This document shows, piece by piece, positions 16,184-25,855 of a DNA stretch of 34,675 nucleotides. Every line of letters begins with the position of its first letter. Position 1 is the first letter of the stretch. The stretch comes from Verrucomicrobia bacterium ADurb.Bin006. GTDB taxonomy: Bacteria; Verrucomicrobiota; Verrucomicrobiia; Limisphaerales; J093. The notes beneath the pieces are model-generated. The model made no database searches, was not told the origin of the DNA, and saw only the letters and a list, made by a program, of their open reading frames with translations. Position numbers and translations under genes: made by a program. The DNA lies in the NCBI GenBank assembly GCA_002071485.1, contig MWFF01000168.1:1-34675 (forward strand), read 5' to 3'.

Positions 16184-16642
16184 TTAAGCGCCCCCCTCCT
16201 CGGTGGACACCGGGTCGCTCTTCCCTTCGAGAGCCGCCAGAACAGCGTGCCAGGAAAGAATCGCGCACTTCACGCGAGCCGGGAACTTGTGCACACCCGC
16301 AAAGATCGAGAGCTTGCCCAGATCGTCTCCGCCCGCCTGCCCCGTCGTAAGCATCGCACGGACGCGCTCGAACAGGGCCTCGACTTCCTGCTTGGTCCGG
16401 CCTTGCAGACACTCGGTCAGGATCGAGGCCGAGGCCTTCGAAATCGCGCATCCGGACCCCTGAAATGTGATCTCGCGGATCACATCCCCCTCACAGCGCA
16501 GGTAAAGCGTCACGTTGTCGCCGCACAGCGGGTTGTGTCCCTGGGCAGTCCGATTCGCATCCGGCAGCGCCCGGAAGTTCCGCGGACTCCGGCTGTGGTC
16601 CAGAATCACCTGCTGATACAGGTCGTTGAGATCGTCCATCAT
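16184..16642 (-). CDS. sufU: SufU sulfur acceptor / scaffold-like protein
   Basis: A 152-residue IscU-fold protein. The three zinc/sulfur-binding cysteines are present: C40 with D42 in NPLCGDNVTLYL, C65 in GSGCAISKASAS, and C126 in ARVKCAILSWHAV. The insertion between the second and third, and the GSGCAIS signature, mark the SufU rather than the IscU class. SufU takes persulfide sulfur from SufS and passes it to the SufBCD scaffold. The start ATG (16642-16640) overlaps the sufD stop TGA (16641-16639) as ATGA, implying translational coupling; a second ATG follows at once at 16639. sufT begins 6 bp downstream. Confidence 0.93.
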   Translation of the reverse strand: MMDDLNDLYQQVILDHSRSPRNFRALPDANRTAQGHNPLCGDNVTLYLRCEGDVIREITFQGSGCAISKASASILTECLQGRTKQEVEALFERVRAMLTTGQAGGDDLGKLSIFAGVHKFPARVKCAILSWHAVLAALEGKSDPVSTEEGGA

Positions 16643-18012
16643 GAGTGAGGCGCCGCGGCGTCGAGCCGCACCTGCGCGTCCCGTTCGAGCCGGTCCCACA
16701 CCAGGCGGTCCAACGCCTGGCGGACCGGGCCGCACTGGACACGGTCGATAATCTCTCCGGCAAAGGCGTGAATCAACATCCGCCGCGCCGTCTCGACCGG
16801 CAGTCCGCGGGTCCGCAGATAAAAGACGGATTCCGGATTCAACTGTCCGATCGTCGCGCCGTGGGAGCACTTGACATCGTCGGCGTAGATCTCGAGCTGT
16901 GGCTTCGTGTTCACCGATGCGCTGTTGGACAACAGAAGGTTCTTGTTGGTTTGCTTGGCGTCGGTCTTCTGCGCGTCGGGCCGGACCAGGATGCGTCCGT
17001 GAAACACGCCCCGGGATTGGCCCGACAGAATCCCGTTGAAATACTCGTGGCTGGCGCAATGCGGTTGGGCGTGGTCGACCACCATGTGATGATCCGCCAG
17101 TCGCTTCTCCGTGGTGACATAGAGTCCGTTCAAAATCGCCTCGAGTCCCGGACCGGCCAGCGTCAGTCCTATGTTCTGGCGGGAAAGCCGTGCGCCCAAG
17201 GCGAAGCTGTGCGCCGCCAACTGCGCGCTCCCAGCCACCACAGCCCGCAGTGCACCCATGTGAAAAGCCTCGGGCCCCTCGTCCTGGAACCGCACATGCT
17301 CGACCTGCGCGCCCTCGCCGACCACGAGCTGGGTCAGGGTGTTGGTGAAAGTCGCCGCCCCTCCCAGGCTGGCGTACTGTTCGATCACCATCACCCGGCT
17401 GTTGGCCTCAGCCACCAGCACGTTCCGCGGATGGGACGCCAGACCCGGCTCGATCCCGGACGAGAGAAACAGGGCATGGATCGGCTCGGCCACCGCGACT
17501 CCCGCCGACACATGCAACACGATCCCATCGGTGCAATAGGCGTCGTTGAGGGCGCGAAAGGCGCGGTCCTGACCTTCGTGCCAACATGCAAGCTGTTGTT
17601 CGAGCCAAGCGCCGTCAGCCCGCAGGGTCTGGCTTAGACCGCGCACTTGGACCTTATCTTCCACGGCCTCGATTCTCGACAGTTCGGGCGCAAAATGCCC
17701 ATCCACAAAGACCAACCGCAGCCCTGACATTCCGGCCAGGGACAAGCGATCGAGATCGGCGACGCTCACCGCGCGCGCCTGCGGACGCGGCAGCGGGCGA
17801 AACGGCAACGCCTCGATCGGAGCCAGGTTGGTGAACCGCCAGTCTTCGTGGCGCAATGTGGGCAGACCTTGTTCGGCAAATCGGGCGAGTCCGGCCTTGC
17901 GAATCCCAAGCATCCAGTGTGGTTCGCCGTCGGAGGCAGCGACCTCCGCCACGGACGCAAAGGGCTCTACAAACCGCCCCAGCCGGGCGGGGGGACTGTC
18001 GTTCGCATCCAT
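16639..18012 (-). CDS. sufD: Fe-S cluster assembly protein SufD
   Basis: A 457-residue partner of SufB and SufC in the SufBC2D scaffold complex of the cytosol. The N-terminal helical region (ARFAEQGLPTLRHEDWRFTN) with the EDWRFTN-like motif is typical of SufD, followed by the long right-handed beta-helix and the C-terminal helical part: DHHMVVDHAQPHCASHEYFN, GVFHGRILVRPDAQKTDAKQ, NLLLSNSASVNTKPQLEIYA, DDVKCSHGATIGQL with the conserved histidine, and YLRTRGLPVETARRMLIHAF. It follows sufC with a 37-bp gap that carries part of a dispersed palindromic element. No strong ribosome-binding site precedes ATG 18012; the frame is open further upstream to 18078 but that part overlaps sufC and is not conserved-looking. 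Confidence 0.93.
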   Translation of the reverse strand: MDANDSPPARLGRFVEPFASVAEVAASDGEPHWMLGIRKAGLARFAEQGLPTLRHEDWRFTNLAPIEALPFRPLPRPQARAVSVADLDRLSLAGMSGLRLVFVDGHFAPELSRIEAVEDKVQVRGLSQTLRADGAWLEQQLACWHEGQDRAFRALNDAYCTDGIVLHVSAGVAVAEPIHALFLSSGIEPGLASHPRNVLVAEANSRVMVIEQYASLGGAATFTNTLTQLVVGEGAQVEHVRFQDEGPEAFHMGALRAVVAGSAQLAAHSFALGARLSRQNIGLTLAGPGLEAILNGLYVTTEKRLADHHMVVDHAQPHCASHEYFNGILSGQSRGVFHGRILVRPDAQKTDAKQTNKNLLLSNSASVNTKPQLEIYADDVKCSHGATIGQLNPESVFYLRTRGLPVETARRMLIHAFAGEIIDRVQCGPVRQALDRLVWDRLERDAQVRLDAAAPHS

Positions 18013-18036
18013 GTTCAGAAAACAGTCAAGACGCCA

Positions 18037-18049
18037 TGAAACATGCGGG

Positions 18050-18053
<4 letters not shown>
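18037..18053 (-). repeat. Half copy of the palindromic element at the sufC stop codon
   Basis: On the minus strand CTAACCCGCATGTTTCA matches the first 17 bases of copy B (CTAACCCGCATATTTCA) with one mismatch. The TAA of this arm is the sufC stop codon (18050-18052). No matching second arm was found downstream, so it is a half element or a decayed copy. Confidence 0.5.
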
Positions 18054-18817
<764 letters not shown>

Positions 18818-18883
18818 CTTCAATCTGTCTTCCATGGTTATCGCGGCGGCCTGTCCGGCCCGTCCCATCCGCGTTGTCAAATC

Positions 18884-20325
<1,442 letters not shown>

Positions 20326-20329
<4 letters not shown>

Positions 20330-20844
20330 GAAATCAATGGGCGCCGGTGCGATCGGCAGGAGGTCTGAGACGCGTCGTGAATCGTCACAGGCGCCCCCTG
20401 CTTCCGTTTGGCCGCACACTCCGGACAATAACCGCGAAACAGGATCTCGAAATTCCGGACGCGAAAGCCCGGCGGCATCTCCAGCCGCAGTTGCCCGCCG
20501 GCTCCGCCCGGATCAATGTCGAATGCGCCGCCGCATCCATCGCAGTAAAAGTGATGGTGGTGCTGCATGTTCGAACAATACCGCGTCGCCTTCCGATCAT
20601 GATTGACTTGCCTGACCAAACCGCACGTGACCAGCGTCTCGAGACAGTTGTACACCGTCGCCATCGAAATGTCCGGCATCGCGGACTTGGCCCGCATGAA
20701 CACTTCTTCGGCGCTGGGATGATCCCGTTTCAGAAGCAGGACGTTATAGACCTGCCGGCGCTGCGCCGTCAATCGCCGCCCCGTCCGGGCGAGCTGTTCA
20801 CTGAGGCGTTCGCCAGCGTCATCGATGCTCACCGGCTTCTTCAT
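20326..20844 (-). CDS. Fur-family metalloregulator, first gene of the suf operon
   Basis: A 172-residue DNA-binding repressor or activator. A winged-helix domain spans about residues 20-90 ([52 protein letters not shown]), then the metal-binding HHHH at 95-98, and two CxxC pairs, C101/C104 and C140/C143, forming the structural zinc site of Fur/PerR/Zur proteins. The pattern is closest to Fur or PerR; metal specificity cannot be decided. The stop codon overlaps sufB's start (ATGA), so regulator and target are coupled. ATG 20844 is preceded by GGTGAG; a TTG just before is an alternative. An upstream Fur-type palindrome (20884-20898) suggests autoregulation of regulator and suf genes in response to iron or peroxide. 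Confidence 0.9.
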
Positions 20845-20876
20845 CAAGGCTCACCATAGCCTCGACGTCGGACTTG

Positions 20877-20905
20877 TCAATATTTGGAATTGTTCTAAAT
20901 GTCTA
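20877..20905 (-). promoter_or_regulatory. Candidate promoter of the fur-suf operon
   Basis: On the minus strand TAGACA (complement of 20900-20905, 5 of 6 with the -35 consensus), a 17-bp spacer, then TATTGA (complement of 20877-20882, 4 of 6 with the -10 consensus). It lies about 30 bp upstream of the regulator's start codon. The -35 box overlaps the stop codon of the preceding gene. Confidence 0.5.
20884..20898. promoter_or_regulatory. Candidate Fur/PerR-type operator (7-1-7 palindrome)
   Basis: TTGGAATTGTTCTAA is an imperfect 7-1-7 inverted repeat with 10 of 14 positions symmetric, the geometry of Fur and PerR boxes. It occupies the spacer between the -35 and -10 boxes of the fur-suf promoter, where bound repressor would block RNA polymerase. 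Confidence 0.5.
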
Positions 20906-21361
20906 AAAGCCGGACTTTGAACCTGCCGCTGCGCCGGCTCGCCGCAGCACACCATCCGGTTTCGGACAGGCTCTGCGATCGGAGCTCTCCCCTCGAAGAA
21001 ACAGCACAGGCGACGTCGAGCCGAGGATCGGCCCCGTCGCGCTGCCCTCGCGAAGGTTGAGGCAGAGCGTCTCGCTCCGCAGGGAATCCGAGGACAAACC
21101 GTAAAGAAACGCGATCTCCACGAATCCGACCTTGTCAAGGGTTGGTTCGAAGGACTGAGCAAAGGGGGCGTTGGTGCGTACAGGAGGAAAATTGGAATGC
21201 CAGTCGTACGGGTCTGGCATGCCGTAGTTGATCACATGGTCATACACTGTGATCGTCCCCTGGCTCAAAGCGGCCCAGGAAATCGACCACATGAGAACCA
21301 CTTGTACCCACAGACGCCCAGGATGGAGTTCAGCAGTGCCGCAGAAGGAAGACCTTTTCAT
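20903..21361 (-). CDS. Exported protein, probably truncated, unknown function
   Basis: A 152-residue product. An N-terminal basic stretch and hydrophobic segment (LWVQVVLMWSISWAAL) act as a likely signal peptide, followed by TITVYDHVINYGMPDPYDWH, FAQSFEPTLDKVGFVEIAFL and LCLNLREGSATGPILGSTSP. That beta-rich pattern (a bright 'AQSF.P....VGFVE' followed by 'lr.gsa.G.iLGst') resembles the start of exported choice-of-anchor type proteins in Verrucomicrobiota, which are normally longer and end in a sorting signal. After LFLRGE the text (SSDRRACPKPDGVLRRAGAA) looks out of frame, so a frameshift or truncation is likely. ATG 21361 has GAGGTG about 6 bp upstream. The stop overlaps the -35 box of the fur-suf promoter. 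Confidence 0.45.
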   Translation of the reverse strand: MKRSSFCGTAELHPGRLWVQVVLMWSISWAALSQGTITVYDHVINYGMPDPYDWHSNFPPVRTNAPFAQSFEPTLDKVGFVEIAFLYGLSSDSLRSETLCLNLREGSATGPILGSTSPVLFLRGESSDRRACPKPDGVLRRAGAAAGSKSGF

Positions 21362-21454
21362 AGTAGCACCTCTTTTCGCGAGTTGCTGGGAATGGACATC
21401 GGTGCGAACACCGCGTGTTCGAACTGCCGTGGAGATCCAGTTATTTATGAGACA

Positions 21455-22312
21455 CTACACTAGGTCGGGGTGCGTGTAATCCACGCCAGTGTCGATCACG
21501 GCCACCACGATGTCGCGGTTCCCCCCCGGGCGGCAGGCCCTGGCTTTCGAGGAATGCCCATGCCTCGGGCAGTTTGGCCGCCGCCAGGTGCAGTTGCTGT
21601 GCATACAACGGGTCCGTGTCAGGCCCAGGTATGATCCCGCCACCGCCCATGAGACCGACCCTTCGACTCCCACCCGAACTCGAAAGACCGCCCTGGCCGC
21701 CTTCTGGGGGACGGGACGGCTTGACCGGCCCATCCGCCAGCTTGCGCAAGTAGTCCGGTTCAACCATCTCGATCCCGGGTTGACCAGTCAACGCCTCGAC
21801 GGCGGGTGCGGTGGCCCCGCTTGTCTTGGCGCGAAACCAGCGCGTCAGGTCCGGTTGAGCGGTGCGACTCCCGGCGGACATCGTCCGTACCGGCGGGCTG
21901 GCATTGGGAAACACGGCATCGAGTTGCGTGATCCCGTGTGCGCCCAACACGCGGTTCAGACTCGCCTGGCGCGTCAGCCCCGCACCGCACCGCGCCGCGG
22001 CCCAGCCAGTCCGGCTCCGCGCTTCCCGTAAACCGCCACGTCCGGCGCGAACTTGACGACCAACTCGCCGTCCCGGTAGTCCCGCCCGGACGCCGGCTGG
22101 TAGGGTCGCGAGGCGTTCAGCTTATCGAACGGCGAGTACGCGTGTTTGGGAAGGGGTTTCGAGGAGTCGTTCCGGAAAGGCCCGTACCGGCTAGGCTAGG
22201 CAGCGACCGCGGGGTTCCCAGCCGGATCGAATTCAGACTCCGCATGCGATGGAAACAAGGAGGCGGCCAGCCAGACTGCCACCGGCAGCAGGCTCGATAG
22301 TGATTTCATCAT
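21455..22312 (-). pseudogene. Subtilase (S8 peptidase) pseudogene with several lesions
   Basis: From ATG 22312 a signal peptide is read (SLSSLLPVAVWLAASLFPSH), then an in-frame TAG at 22196-22198. Past it come RDYRDGELVVKFAPDVAVYG, a subtilase propeptide-like stretch, a frame change near 21985, then LNRVLGAHGITQLDAVFPNA and PGIEMVEPDYLRK as in inhibitor I9 propeptides, and DPLYAQQLHLAAAKLPEAW. A second frame change lies in a run of seven G (minus strand, about 21522-21528), beyond which RDIVVAVIDTGVDYTHPDLV carries the catalytic aspartate region. A stop follows at once, so the histidine and serine parts of the active site are missing. It starts 15 bp after the pseudopilin gene and was probably cotranscribed. 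Confidence 0.75.
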
Positions 22313-22327
22313 GGTGTTCGTCCCTCC

Positions 22328-23041
22328 CTACGGCACGAGCACGCGGTTCGGCTCGACGCTGGTATGGACCATGCCAGTGAGTCCCGCAACACTCCCGTCG
22401 GAGAGCAGCACGTTGCCCATGCGTCGGTGCATCTCGTCGGTCCAACCCAGCGCGTGCTTCGAGCTGAAGAGGACCCACCCGGGGGACACCGGTTGCCCGT
22501 CCAGGGTCAGGTTGCGGTCGCCAGCCAGGAGCACTGGCGGACGGCTTTCGCCGGCATCCGCGCTCACGAAGTAACTGCTCTTCTCCCAGGGCACGGACAG
22601 CGGCCTCGGAGGAACCATCGACGCACTGCCGGTGGTTTCGAGAGCCGCGCGCGGGTCGGCTGGACACAACACCACGCTAGGGGTGGCTAGCTCGTGAGCC
22701 GCGGCCTGGTAGAAATGGCGCGGGTCTCTGACCCAGTTCGAGGGGCCAACGGTGCCGGGAAACAGGGCGACCTCAGAGTCGAGATTCGTGCGGACCGACA
22801 TGGGGACTCGATCACCCGAATCCGTGGCGAACAAGCGGGTGGCGATGCCGATCTGCTTGAGATTGTTGGCGCAGGTGATCCGTTGGGACTTTCGCTTGGC
22901 CCTATCCAAGCTGGGCAGGAAGAGGAGAGCAAGGACAGCCAGAATGACCAGAATGACGGCCACTTCAATGAGCGTGAGCGCTTGGCAGCCTCTCTCCTCG
23001 ACGCGGTCCGCCAAGAGGCGCTTCTGAGGGTTGAAGTTCAT
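22328..23041 (-). CDS. Type II secretion-like pseudopilin with H-X9-DG motif
   Basis: A 237-residue prepilin-like protein. After a short charged leader comes QALTLIEVAVILVILAVLAL, the type IV prepilin motif: the peptidase would cut after the alanine, the mature protein would start with Leu and keep the essential Glu at position +5. The usual glycine before the cut is replaced by alanine. A long amphipathic helix follows (RAKRKSQRITCANNLKQIG), then a globular region. Near the end HRRMGNVLLSDGSV is the H-X9-DG motif of processing-associated pseudopilins, a family expanded in Verrucomicrobiota and Planctomycetota. Role by family: part of a periplasmic pseudopilus or an exported surface protein. 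The subtilase pseudogene follows 15 bp later. Start ATG 23041; the ribosome-binding site is weak. Confidence 0.85.
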   Translation of the reverse strand: MNFNPQKRLLADRVEERGCQALTLIEVAVILVILAVLALLFLPSLDRAKRKSQRITCANNLKQIGIATRLFATDSGDRVPMSVRTNLDSEVALFPGTVGPSNWVRDPRHFYQAAAHELATPSVVLCPADPRAALETTGSASMVPPRPLSVPWEKSSYFVSADAGESRPPVLLAGDRNLTLDGQPVSPGWVLFSSKHALGWTDEMHRRMGNVLLSDGSVAGLTGMVHTSVEPNRVLVP

Positions 23042-23139
23042 GGCTCAAACCCTACAGCGCAAGCCGGCCCAGGTTCAATGCCGCGTTGTGCCTCGACAGG
23101 GCCGCCATTTCCTTGGATTCTCCCGCCGAGACCGATGTC

Positions 23140-24465
23140 ATGAAGACTCTCGTTGCTTTGCTCGCCGTCACCGTCGGCCTGCCGTTCGCGCCATGGCTCC
23201 GCGCCGAGGCTGCGCGGCCGAATGTCGTCCTGATCATCTCGGACGACCAGGCCTGGGCGGATTATTCGTTCATGGGGCACCCGCACATCGCGACGCCCAA
23301 CCTGGATCGCCTTGCCGCTCAGTCGCTGACCTTCACTCGCGGTTACACACCCGTGCCGCTTTGTCGCCCGTCGCTGGCCAGCATCGCCACCGGCTTGTAC
23401 CCCCACCGCCACGGTGTCGTCGGCAACGATCCCGACCTGCCGGACAAAGGCGTGAATGCGATGGCGGCGCGTGGCGAACCGCGATACGCCGCTTATTACG
23501 GCGCCATCATCGAGCACTTCCAGAGGCGGCCCAACCTCATACGCGACCTCACCTCCCGCGGCTATGTCGCGTTCCAAACCGGCAAGTGGTGGGAAGGCGA
23601 TCCCATCAAGACCGCCGGCTTCACCCACGCCATGACCCAAGGCGAAGGCAAGGGTGGCCGACACGGCGATGCCGGTTTGACCATAGGTCGTGAAGGGCTC
23701 GATCCGGTCTATCGCTTTATCGAACAGGCCGAGGAGAAGCCGTTCTTTGTCTGGTACGCCCCGATGTTACCACACGCGCCGCACACGCCGCCAAAGGATT
23801 TGCTGCAGAAGTACCTCGCCCGGACGCCGAGCGAGCCCGTGGCCCGCTACTGGGCCTGCGTCGAGTGGTTCGACCAAACCTGCGGGGACCTGCTCCGTCA
23901 TCTCGAGGACCGAGGCCTGCGCGAAAACACAATCGTTTTGTACACAGCCGACAACGGCTGGCTCCAGGACCCTGCCAACGCCAACCGCTTTGCGCCGCGC
24001 TCGAAGCTCACCTCCTACGAGGGCGGGGTGCGCACGCCCATGATGATTTCCTGGCCTGGCCGCGTGAAGCCGCGGTTTGACCGCAACCATCTGGCCAGCA
24101 ATCTCGACCTCTGGCCGACGCTGGCCGCCCTGCTGGAAACGCCGGTCCCGCCCGGTCTGCCTGGCCTCAACCTCACGGATGCCAAGGCGGTCGGCAAACG
24201 CACCCGCCTCTACGGCGAGCAGTACGCCCACAACATCGCCGACGTCGATGCGCCCGCCCGCAGCCTGCAGCACCGCTGGATGATCGACGGTTGGTGGAAA
24301 TTGATCGTTCCCGACCCGCGCCAACTCCCCGCCGCCCGCCCCGAACTCTATGACTTGCGCCGTGACCCATGGGAGAAGGCGGATTTGGCGGCAGAACAGA
24401 CGCGTCGCGTGAAACAACTCGGCCAGCGGCTCGACACGTGGTGGACGCCAGGGTACGGGCCATGA
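23140..24465 (+). CDS. Secreted sulfatase (arylsulfatase family), CxPSL maturation motif
   Basis: A 441-residue exported hydrolase of the alkaline-phosphatase superfamily that removes sulfate esters from glycans or aryl compounds. Residues 1 to about 24 form a signal peptide. NVVLIISDDQ (D35, D36) binds the calcium ion, C75 in PLCRPSLASIATGLYPHRHG is the residue normally oxidised to formylglycine, and KWW, HAPHTPPKDL, LYTADNGW and FAPRSKLTSYEGGVRTPMM supply the rest of the sulfatase core. The maturation motif is C-R-P-S-L, not the canonical C-x-P/A-S-R; related sulfatases with this variant are known to me from Verrucomicrobiota and Planctomycetota, so it may still be matured. No maturase gene lies in the window. 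ATG 23140 gives a clean signal peptide. It is divergent from the pseudopilin gene, 98 bp apart. Confidence 0.92.
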   Translation: MKTLVALLAVTVGLPFAPWLRAEAARPNVVLIISDDQAWADYSFMGHPHIATPNLDRLAAQSLTFTRGYTPVPLCRPSLASIATGLYPHRHGVVGNDPDLPDKGVNAMAARGEPRYAAYYGAIIEHFQRRPNLIRDLTSRGYVAFQTGKWWEGDPIKTAGFTHAMTQGEGKGGRHGDAGLTIGREGLDPVYRFIEQAEEKPFFVWYAPMLPHAPHTPPKDLLQKYLARTPSEPVARYWACVEWFDQTCGDLLRHLEDRGLRENTIVLYTADNGWLQDPANANRFAPRSKLTSYEGGVRTPMMISWPGRVKPRFDRNHLASNLDLWPTLAALLETPVPPGLPGLNLTDAKAVGKRTRLYGEQYAHNIADVDAPARSLQHRWMIDGWWKLIVPDPRQLPAARPELYDLRRDPWEKADLAAEQTRRVKQLGQRLDTWWTPGYGP

Positions 24466-24495
24466 ACGGGCTCCGACTCGGTCTCGGCGAAGTTT

Positions 24496-24569
24496 CTAAC
24501 CCGCATGGTGGTCCTCTTGCGAAGTCTGACCGTCATGTGCATCGACGGGGTGTGAAATATGCGGGTTAG
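24496..24569 (-). repeat. Palindromic dispersed element, copy B (74 bp)
   Basis: Ends are an 11-bp perfect inverted repeat (CTAACCCGCAT 24496-24506; ATGCGGGTTAG 24559-24569). Read on the minus strand it aligns with copy A at about 60 of 72 positions. Inner stem GGTC/GACC replaces AGTC/GACT of copy A, and the outer stem has A:T where copy A has G:C, so both stems show compensated changes. It lies 30 bp after the sulfatase stop and 12 bp after the stop of a truncated four-helix-bundle gene. Confidence 0.8.
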
Positions 24570-24581
24570 CGAGGCTTCGCC

Positions 24582-24662
24582 TCAGACCGAGGCGGCGCGT
24601 GACAACTCGTCTGCGCTGGCCAGCGCTTGATCGTACACCTTCAGTTTGTCCAGGGAGAACAT
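24582..24662 (-). pseudogene. N-terminal fragment of a four-helix bundle (23S rRNA IVP-like) protein
   Basis: A 26-codon frame reads FSLDKLKVYDQALASADELS, the opening of the short four-helix bundle proteins (S23/intervening-sequence protein family) frequent in Verrucomicrobiota. GGGAAGG just ahead of ATG 24662 is a plausible ribosome-binding site. A stop follows at 24582-24584, and beyond it lies copy B of the palindromic element and then the sulfatase gene, so about 90 residues expected in the family are missing. Family call from a short match, from memory. Confidence 0.45.
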
Positions 24663-24741
24663 CCTTCCCTCTTCGTGCTGCTCGCCACAGATCGATGAAG
24701 TGTGCGATGAAGTCCAAACCGAATAATGTCCAAATTCCAGC

Positions 24742-24833
24742 GCCGCGTGGGGCCTGCCTGCCGCGCCTGCCTGTGCCGTGCCCGACACGGCAGACAGGCC
24801 GCTGCGCTTTGCGGCGCAGGCAGGGCACGCGGC
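24742..24833. repeat. Multi-arm inverted repeat (CCTGCCTG-rich cruciform)
   Basis: Outer arms GCCGCGTG (24742-24749) and CACGCGGC (24826-24833) enclose CCTGCCTG (24753-24760) and CAGGCAGG (24817-24824), with a further TGCCGTG/CACGGCA hairpin at the centre. No ORF of merit crosses it. The CCTGCCTG motif recurs in two palindromes at 26779-26872. Confidence 0.6.
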
Positions 24834-24966
24834 CTACAGCGGGAGTTTCCATCCGTCGCAGGCCCGGTGCCCTCACCGGGCGATAGAATACCAACAACTA
24901 TCAGATGCACCGCTTTCCGCACGCTTTCCGGTTGTGTGCTCCCGCCGGTCGTGGTTGAATTGACCC

Positions 24967-25755
24967 GTGGAACTCATCATACGCCCCGATGCCGACGCGG
25001 CCGCGGATTTGGTTGCGCAGATCATGGCGCGCGATCTGCGGTCCAATCCCCATCTTGTCCTGGGCCTGGCGACCGGCCGGACCATGGAACGAGTTTACGC
25101 CCGCCTGGTGCAGTTCCATCGGGATGAGGCACTGGATTTCTCCCTGTGCTCGACATTCAACCTCGACGAGTATGTCGGTTTGCCGAGCAGCGACCGCCAT
25201 TCCTACCGCTACTACATGAACCACCACCTGTTCCTCCAGGTGAACATCGATCTGCGCAACACGCATCTTCCCGACGGCACCGCGCCGGATCTGGATCTCG
25301 AGTGCCAGCGTTACGAACAGAGCATCCGCCGTTTCAACGGGATCGACCTCCAGCTGCTCGGTCTGGGCCAAGCCGGCCATATTGGGTTCAACGAACCGCT
25401 CTCGGCCTTGCGCTCCCGCACCCGTGTCAAGGCGCTTGCGCCGGCCACTCTCGCCCAGAATGCCGGCCTGTTCGACGATCCGGCCCTGATGCCGCGTCGC
25501 GCCATCACCATGGGTGTCGGCACGATTCTCGAAAGCCGCCGCTGCCTGCTCCTGGCCACCGGCGAACACAAGGCGGACATTATTGCCAAGGCCGTCGAAG
25601 GCCCGATCACCGCCATGATCTCGGCCACGGCGCTTCAGCTGCATCAACGGTGCACGGTGGTAATCGACGAGGCCGCCGCCTCCAGGCTCGAAGGCGCCGA
25701 CTACTACCGATGGATTTTCGAAAACGAGCCTGAATGGGAGGCGTTCCGACGATGA
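24967..25755 (+). CDS. nagB: Glucosamine-6-phosphate deaminase NagB
   Basis: A 262-residue cytosolic enzyme converting glucosamine-6-phosphate to fructose-6-phosphate and ammonia, the entry of amino sugars into glycolysis. Sugar-isomerase fold motifs in order: LVLGLATGRTMERVYARL (phosphate loop, with GRT where GST is usual), STFNLDEYVGL with the catalytic aspartate, SYRYYMNHHLF, LGLGQAGHIGFNEPLSALRS with active-site His and Glu, and RRAITMGVGTILESRRCLLL, IAKAVEGPITAMISATALQL. The residue before GHIGFNEP is Ala, where E. coli NagB has Asp. Start is GTG 24967, without a visible ribosome-binding site; no better start was seen. A NagB-family paralogue follows 100 bp later. Confidence 0.9.
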   Translation: MELIIRPDADAAADLVAQIMARDLRSNPHLVLGLATGRTMERVYARLVQFHRDEALDFSLCSTFNLDEYVGLPSSDRHSYRYYMNHHLFLQVNIDLRNTHLPDGTAPDLDLECQRYEQSIRRFNGIDLQLLGLGQAGHIGFNEPLSALRSRTRVKALAPATLAQNAGLFDDPALMPRRAITMGVGTILESRRCLLLATGEHKADIIAKAVEGPITAMISATALQLHQRCTVVIDEAAASRLEGADYYRWIFENEPEWEAFRR

Positions 25756-25855
25756 CGCGCCCGACCTCCGATCAGATCACCTGGTCAGCGCCCCAGACTC
25801 CCCCGAGGCGAGATCCCTCCGCGCGACCGCGTCCGGCCCCTTTCCCCCCTGCCCT

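Noticed and set aside
24496..24569. Integron attC site (CTAAC ... GTTAG ends with a folded centre)
   Set aside because: GTTAGCG does not fit GTTRRRY, copy A lacks AAC/GTT at its ends altogether, and there is no integrase or cassette layout.
24496..24897. 133-codon minus-strand frame across copy B and the cruciform
   Set aside because: It spans repeats; the only protein-like part is in a different frame (four-helix-bundle fragment).
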